From: Selaginella moellendorffii | Lineage: Eukaryota > Streptophyta > Lycopodiopsida > Selaginellales > Selaginellaceae | Direction of reading: 5' to 3' | NCBI RefSeq assembly: GCF_000143415.4 | Contig: NW_003314261.1 | Span: 5,782,866-5,846,865, forward strand | Length of the DNA: 64,000 nucleotides | Shown: positions 61,120-64,000 of the stretch, in pieces | Numbering within the stretch: position 1 is the first letter of the stretch | Layout: every line of letters starts with the position of its first letter | Translations under genes and position numbers: made by a program | Notes under the pieces: generated by a model | Databases searched by the model: none | What the model was told of the DNA's origin: nothing | The model's input: only the letters and a program-made list of their open reading frames with translations

Positions 61120-61689
61120 TTAGAGGGACCGAAGGAGGACTGTAAGAGACATGAATAGGACTACGGATGATGCAGCTGTGACAGTTGAGAGCAGGGACAA
61201 GATTATAAGAACTTTGCTCGGCCTCATATTCAGCAGCTGTTCGTGTAGGAGTCCCAGAAGTAGCGATATCTCTAGTTGGATAGCAGGATAGCAGTTCTTC
61301 TCCCAAGGCATCCACTCCGACTTTGAAGCTTCGTCAGAATTAGCACCATCTTCTCGCAGCTGGACCTGGCGAATCCTTTCTCTCAGCAGCAGCATGTCAC
61401 TAGCAAAGTTTGTGCTACTGAACCCGTCTACGGCTGAGTACTCACCGCGACTTTCCGACACCTTTACCTCACGGATTCGTTCACTCAGCAGCCGCATCTC
61501 CCTTTTCAAACCATCTGCACTGAAGCGACTATCGGAAGAAGAAAACGAAGACGAACTAAAGTCTAGAGACATCTGGACTCTGGCACGCCTAGTGCGATGG
61601 AGAACGGGCCTAGAACGGCACAGGTTTTTCCTCAGCGTCCTAGAATTCACAAGGAGCAGAGCTGATGAAGAGCTACTGAGAAGATCCAT
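61120..61689 (-). CDS. Putative plastid membrane protein, function unknown
   Basis: A single open frame gives 189 aa. The N-terminus (Ser-rich, then Arg-rich TRRARVQMS) resembles a plastid transit peptide. Two similar amphipathic helices (LKREMRLLSERIREVKV and MLLLRERIRQVQLRE) look like a duplicated coiled-coil unit. After MPWEKNCYPAIQ comes LLGLLHEQLLNMRPSKVL and a hydrophobic C-terminal segment (ILSLLSTVTAASSVVLFMSL). I cannot name the family. The frame is long for a non-coding strand and the architecture is sensible. Its stop is 6 bp from the stop of the MYST gene (tail to tail), so the transcripts must overlap. Confidence 0.55.
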   Translation of the reverse strand: MDLLSSSSSALLLVNSRTLRKNLCRSRPVLHRTRRARVQMSLDFSSSSFSSSDSRFSADGLKREMRLLSERIREVKVSESRGEYSAVDGFSSTNFASDMLLLRERIRQVQLREDGANSDEASKSEWMPWEKNCYPAIQLEISLLLGLLHEQLLNMRPSKVLIILSLLSTVTAASSVVLFMSLTVLLRSL

Positions 61690-61709
61690 GGCCGAAGATT
61701 CAGAGTGCG

Positions 61710-62394
61710 ATGTTGGAAAAGCCTAGCAGCTTAAATGAGAGACCATTCAAGCTCCAGGACAAGAACAGGAAGGCTGCGGAGAAGGTTCGTTGTCCGCGGC
61801 AATTTACAACTGTTTCTTAGCGTTGTCTGGACATTTCTGCCGTTCCGTATCCAGATAGCTTCGAAGTAGTCATCAAGAACAGGAAGCCTGCTAGCAAACA
61901 AAGCTGGGTAGAGCTAGCTACCTCTCGGACGGCTCTTCAGAAGAATGTGGGTCAGTCAGCGTGCTGTCGTCTTCTCGGGTAAGTGCGAGTTTTATGCTTC
62001 ACGTTTTAGTTTCTTTTCAATTTTTTACGACTTCTGGAGTGCAGATCTCTTGCTTTATTCTCGAAAGATTGGCCAACAAGAAGGAAACTGTTTGTCTTCT
62101 GACGAGGTAGCTATCTAGCTTCTTTTTTTTTCAATTCGATCGTGTTATCGTGACGGAACTTCTTCTCTTTGACAGGACTTCTATCTTTGGCAACTACTGT
62201 GCAAGAATCAATTTCTGTTGTATTTACAGGAGGGAGTGAGTATATGGTCTCTGGAGCTACCATACGGAGTCATGCTGAGACACTTGTTGGTGCGGGTTCA
62301 TGAACGGGACAGGAGCAGAATAGTGTGGGTGAGATACCACCAGCCGTATTATCGGGTCGATCACCTCGTCATTGTCACTGCTCCATGTCGGTGA
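61710..62394 (+). CDS. Unrecognised small protein, four exons
   Basis: Exons 61710-61784, 61821-61950, 62045-62106 and 62176-62394 give 161 aa. All three introns have GT-AG ends, and their phases (0, 1, 0) keep one open frame, which is unlikely by chance. The protein has RCLDISAVPYPDSFEVVIKN, WVELATSRTALQKNV, EDFYLWQLLCKNQFLLYLQE and VWVRYHQPYYRVDHLVIV. I know no family with this pattern; no signal peptide or membrane segment is evident. Intron 1 is only 36 nt. Its ATG is 20 bp from the ATG of the divergent minus-strand gene, so one of the two starts may be wrong. Its stop is 68 bp from the convergent BOP gene. Confidence 0.45.
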
Positions 62395-62462
62395 ATTGCC
62401 TGCTTTGACAAACTATATCGGTAAGCCTCTTCATTTCATCCGCTAACTCAAAGCTTACTCAC

Positions 62463-63722
62463 TCACTGTGTACCTTTAGGAGCCGGGTAGAAATCGTTGT
62501 TTCGCTCTGGAGCCATTAGCAAGCAGTTACCTTCATCCTGAACGATACGCTCTTGTGAGGAAACTGGCTCAGCAGTCTGCAGCAGCTCCAGACACAGCTT
62601 GAGCTTACTGTGGTCCGCTGGTGCTCCACCTTCCGACGCTAAAGTCAGTGCTTGGAACACATGACTTTGCACCATGTCCAGAGCGGTGGTTCCTGCTGGA
62701 GAACGTACGTGTGGGCTCGCATGGTGGTCGAGCAAAACCGCTATCATCTCTGGATCAGCGAGTTCTCCAGCAATGTGTAGAGGTGTCCTTCCTTCGACAT
62801 CGACAGCGTTGACATCGGCGGCTCCGAGCTGTAGCAGGATGCTCACAACTTTTCGGCTGCAGTGCGCGACAGCATAGTGAAGAGCGAACGTTTTGTCGAG
62901 GCTGAGGCCTTCCTCCATGACCAGAAGCTTCACCAGCTCAACATCCGACGAATCCAGTGCCTTTTGCATCCTCCGTGTCCGTTGCTCGTCCAGCGAGTCG
63001 CTGCAATCGGCTCTGGAGGCATTGTAGTAGCCACATTTATGTCGGATGGCTTCTATCTCGGCAGCTATCTCCACCGGTACATGTTTCTCTAGCGCTTCCG
63101 TTGACAGGCCAGACTTGGCTATAAGCTTGGAACACACTGACCACAGTTGGAGCAGGTCCTGCTTGCGAGCTGTGACAAGGATTCTCATGGCGTCCTCGAT
63201 CGATGCCTTCTCAGCCATCGCAGCCAGCTCCTTCTGTTGTAAAGGTAAAGAAGTTGGATTACTTAAATCATTGGCTTCTCTCTCTCTCTCTTTCTTACAG
63301 ACCTGTACCAAGACGGAGAGCTCGTCAATGCCAAACATTTGAGCGGCATGAAGGGCTTCCAGCGCGAAGTCGACCGCGGCTCTACATTGTGAATGCCAAC
63401 AAGAGCTTTCCTTGCACCCTCTGTCAGGCTGAGAATTCGAAGGTAGCAAACATAGCTGACCACTGTAGAGAAATCGCAACGTGAGCATGAAGGCGTCGTG
63501 GCCGACTGCCGAGACCGGCATAACCAGGGGGGCTTGCGTTGGTCCATTGCTAGTCAGCACCATCCGGAAGAATCGACTCCGAGCAGCCAGGACACACTTG
63601 TGAGCATAGACGTGCCTCCCGTCGATTGCAAATGCAACGTCACTGAAGGCCTGGCCATTATCTAGGAGGTTCGAGAAGTCCTCTGCCAGTTGCTTCAAAG
63701 GCTCCGAATCCTCGAGACTCAT
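62463..63722 (-). CDS. BOP: BLADE-ON-PETIOLE-type NPR1-like BTB-ankyrin protein
   Basis: Exons 63303-63722 and 62463-63233 give 396 aa. The BTB/POZ domain covers about 20-135 (GQAFSDVAFAIDGRHVYAHKCVLAARS...RFLYSGQ) with the plant-NPR zinc-type pattern CKESSCWHSQC. Then come KASIEDAMRILVTARKQDLLQLW and KALDSSDVELVKLLVMEEGL, followed by ankyrin repeats (ALHYAVAHCSRKVV, GAADVNAVDVEGRTPLHIAGELADPEMIAVLLDHHASPHVR). Short length and single intron after LVQ are typical of the BOP/NBCL clade, not NPR1. BOP proteins are co-activators working with TGA factors, and BTB adaptors of CUL3 ligases, in lateral organ and boundary development. The C-terminal tail is shorter than in flowering plants. Confidence 0.93.
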   Translation of the reverse strand: MSLEDSEPLKQLAEDFSNLLDNGQAFSDVAFAIDGRHVYAHKCVLAARSRFFRMVLTSNGPTQAPLVMPVSAVGHDAFMLTLRFLYSGQLCLLPSNSQPDRGCKESSCWHSQCRAAVDFALEALHAAQMFGIDELSVLVQVCKKEREREANDLSNPTSLPLQQKELAAMAEKASIEDAMRILVTARKQDLLQLWSVCSKLIAKSGLSTEALEKHVPVEIAAEIEAIRHKCGYYNASRADCSDSLDEQRTRRMQKALDSSDVELVKLLVMEEGLSLDKTFALHYAVAHCSRKVVSILLQLGAADVNAVDVEGRTPLHIAGELADPEMIAVLLDHHASPHVRSPAGTTALDMVQSHVFQALTLASEGGAPADHSKLKLCLELLQTAEPVSSQERIVQDEGNCLLMAPERNNDFYPAPKGTQ

Positions 63723-64000
63723 TCCGGGAAACCTTTCTCAGAACAAACTAGCAGCGGAGCCGGGACTGCGAAATACCGTGTGAAGATCCTGAAGCAAAGC
63801 TGTGCAAGGATTCATCTCATGAAGAACTCTATGGTCTTAGATGGCAAGAGATGGGGCGGGAAAAGTCTAAGACGATTTTAAGAACTCAGCACTCAACTGG
63901 TCGTGATCAGCGAGATCAAAAAGGTGAGAGGCTTCATACCTTTGAATTCTTTCTTCTGATTACACATCTGCTGATTCGATCGCTACAGGGATGTTTTGTG
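63723..64000. other. BOP 5' flank and right window edge; possible exon of a further plus-strand gene
   Basis: AAAAAG|GTGAGAGG at about 63921 and GCTACAG at 63989 look like a splice pair on the plus strand, leaving ATGTTTTGTG at the edge. I cannot show a coding frame that runs through. Confidence 0.3.

Overview
The window reads as nuclear DNA of a seedless vascular plant. Coding genes are plant-specific (BLADE-ON-PETIOLE, a DAS-motif cryptochrome, pTAC3/PAP1, GUX glucuronosyltransferases, a BAHD acyltransferase). Introns are very short, mostly about 45-70 nt, and genes are tightly packed. A ZMYND10 gene, needed for dynein arms of motile flagella and absent from flowering plants, points to a plant with swimming sperm. 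Together this fits a lycophyte such as Selaginella best; the species is inferred, not proven.

Layout. 1-6500 is a young LTR retrotransposon without recognisable gag or pol. Its LTRs differ at 2 of 482 compared bases. It is inserted into the RNase H region of an older Ty3/gypsy element on the minus strand (6501 to about 9722). An AT-rich stretch without genes follows. From 12 to 29.6 kb lie a PROTODERMAL FACTOR 1-like gene, TRM6 (-) head to head with MTHFR (+), a plastid two-RRM ribonucleoprotein, tRNA-Asn (-), RNase H2 subunit C, a BTL3-like carrier (-), a BAHD acyltransferase and a first GUX gene.

29.7-35.9 kb is the most unusual part. It is a mosaic of broken gene fragments that still carry introns. 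They were copied from at least four genes elsewhere in this window (pTAC3, the plastid RNP, PDF1 and GUX) and joined to each other. An inverted copy of the region just upstream of the second GUX gene and a large fold-back palindrome lie in the same block.

From 36 kb on come a second intact GUX gene, a 75-aa protein that is essentially only a DFRP C-terminal domain, a TDBD-domain nuclear protein, a DUF7950 protein (-) and a cryptochrome (-). After an AT-rich gap there is a dense cluster: TMEM214, ZMYND10, pTAC3, a MYST histone acetyltransferase, two small unrecognised genes and a BOP/NPR-like gene (-). Spacers in this cluster are as short as 6-54 bp.

Exon chains were built by hand from splice sites, reading-frame continuity and family similarity. 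Every chain given sums to a whole number of codons. About 104 coding introns were placed; five of them need GC-AG borders. No transcript data were available.
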